NCBI GenBank assembly: GCA_035526435.1
Contig: DATLCI010000001.1
Span: forward strand, 1-5,069
Direction of reading: 5' to 3'
Length of the DNA: 5,069 nt
Origin: DATLCI01 sp035526435
Lineage (GTDB): Bacteria > Acidobacteriota > Terriglobia > Terriglobales > Acidobacteriaceae
Shown: positions 4,706-5,069 of the stretch, one piece after another
Layout: each line of letters begins with the position of its first letter
Numbering within the stretch: position 1 is the stretch's first letter
Notes under the pieces: generated by a model
Told to the model about the DNA's origin: nothing
What the model saw: only the letters and a program-made list of their open reading frames with translations
The model's database searches: none
Position numbers and translations under genes: made by a program

Positions 4706-5068
4706 TCAATCCGGCTTGGCCTGGCAAGCTCCGCGAACGGCGCTCAACCACTCCGTCGGATCCTCCGAGAACGTTACGCAGTCGGCGTCAGGAAAACGCT
4801 CATTGCTGTTCGCCATTAGAACCACGATCGGGATATGAGGGGCATGCCGCTTGAGCCATTTGACCATGTTGTTCCGGCGAGCATACGTCGTTGAGAAACC
4901 CACGACGATCACATCAAAGCTTCCCTTGGCCGCCGCCAGCATTCCCTCTTCGTTTCCCAAAGTCGAAGTGACTTGGTAGCCGTCGTGCTCCAGCATCGCG
5001 TGGCGCGTCTCCAACAGGCCTGGGTAATATGCGATTTGCAGAACGGAAAGAGCCATAGTGCTACTCAT
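4706..5068 (-). CDS. Stand-alone receiver-like domain protein without phosphoacceptor aspartate
   Basis: The 120 residues follow the alternating beta/alpha plan of a response-regulator receiver: strand SVLQIAY (8-14), helix LLETRHAMLEHDG, strand YQVTSTL, helix, strand DVIVVGFST (52-60), helix NNMVKWLKRHAP, strand IPIVVLMAN (79-87), strand DCVTFSED and a C-terminal helix WLSAVRGACQ. The phosphorylation chemistry is missing: Gly57 stands where the aspartate belongs, the acidic pair after strand 1 is Tyr14-Tyr15, and the usual Thr/Ser and Lys positions near 86 and 101 are not conserved. There is no output domain. It is therefore probably a pseudo-receiver acting by protein contact; I recall similar single-domain proteins in acidobacteria. 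The ATG at 5068 lies one base from the window edge and Met5 (5056) is an alternative, so the start is uncertain and the gene could be longer. Confidence 0.8.
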   Translation of the reverse strand: MSSTMALSVLQIAYYPGLLETRHAMLEHDGYQVTSTLGNEEGMLAAAKGSFDVIVVGFSTTYARRNNMVKWLKRHAPHIPIVVLMANSNERFPDADCVTFSEDPTEWLSAVRGACQAKPD

Positions 5069-5069
5069 G

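Noticed and set aside
4580..4819. Plus-strand frame of 79 codons starting with TTG
   Set aside because: It has a rare start without a ribosome binding site, half of it is antisense to the receiver-like gene, and the rest lies in a region with promoter features.

Overview
The window reads as chromosomal DNA of a moderately GC-rich Gram-negative bacterium, most probably an acidobacterium. That placement is inferred from remembered resemblance of four features: the MscL with a zinc-ribbon tail, the BON/glycine-zipper lipoprotein, the small valine-rich secreted protein and the stand-alone degenerate receiver domain. No search was run. All five genes lie on the minus strand, and each has its own intergenic region of about 150 to 320 bases, so they look like separate transcription units rather than one operon.

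In the direction of transcription (right to left): (1) 5068-4706, a receiver-like protein of 120 residues that lacks the phosphoacceptor aspartate; its true start may lie beyond the right edge. (2) 4446-4111, a 111-residue exported protein with a signal peptide, strictly alternating valine/polar segments and two cysteines; it has a perfect Shine-Dalgarno and a textbook UUCG-loop terminator. (3) 3933-2605, a 442-residue lipoprotein with a BON domain, a low-complexity linker, a beta-rich domain and a glycine zipper. (4) 2446-2042, mscL, whose usual cytoplasmic helix is replaced by a CxxC...CxxC zinc ribbon. (5) 1727 to beyond position 1, an ABC-F ATPase with two complete nucleotide-binding domains; only its C-terminal tail is missing from the window.

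The spaces between genes are informative. Between mscL and the ABC-F gene (1728-2041) lies a repeat cluster: a roughly 95-base unit present twice in direct orientation and a shorter inverted copy, all built from 9-base submotifs; two abutting 10-base palindromes adjoin it. Between the receiver-like gene and the small secreted gene (4447-4705) there are four copies of C(A/T)GGTCA in mixed orientation, two of which could serve as -35 elements. The lipoprotein gene has a strong hairpin just before its ribosome binding site and an intrinsic terminator after its stop.

Functionally, mscL (osmotic safety valve) next to a BON lipoprotein (a domain found in envelope-stress proteins) and a secreted protein hints at an envelope or osmotic-stress neighbourhood, but separate promoters make this only suggestive. 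No mobile-element gene, CRISPR array, tRNA or rRNA was seen. I found no clearly new multi-gene system; the least explained items are the 9-base-phased repeat, the secreted valine-ladder protein and the degenerate receiver.
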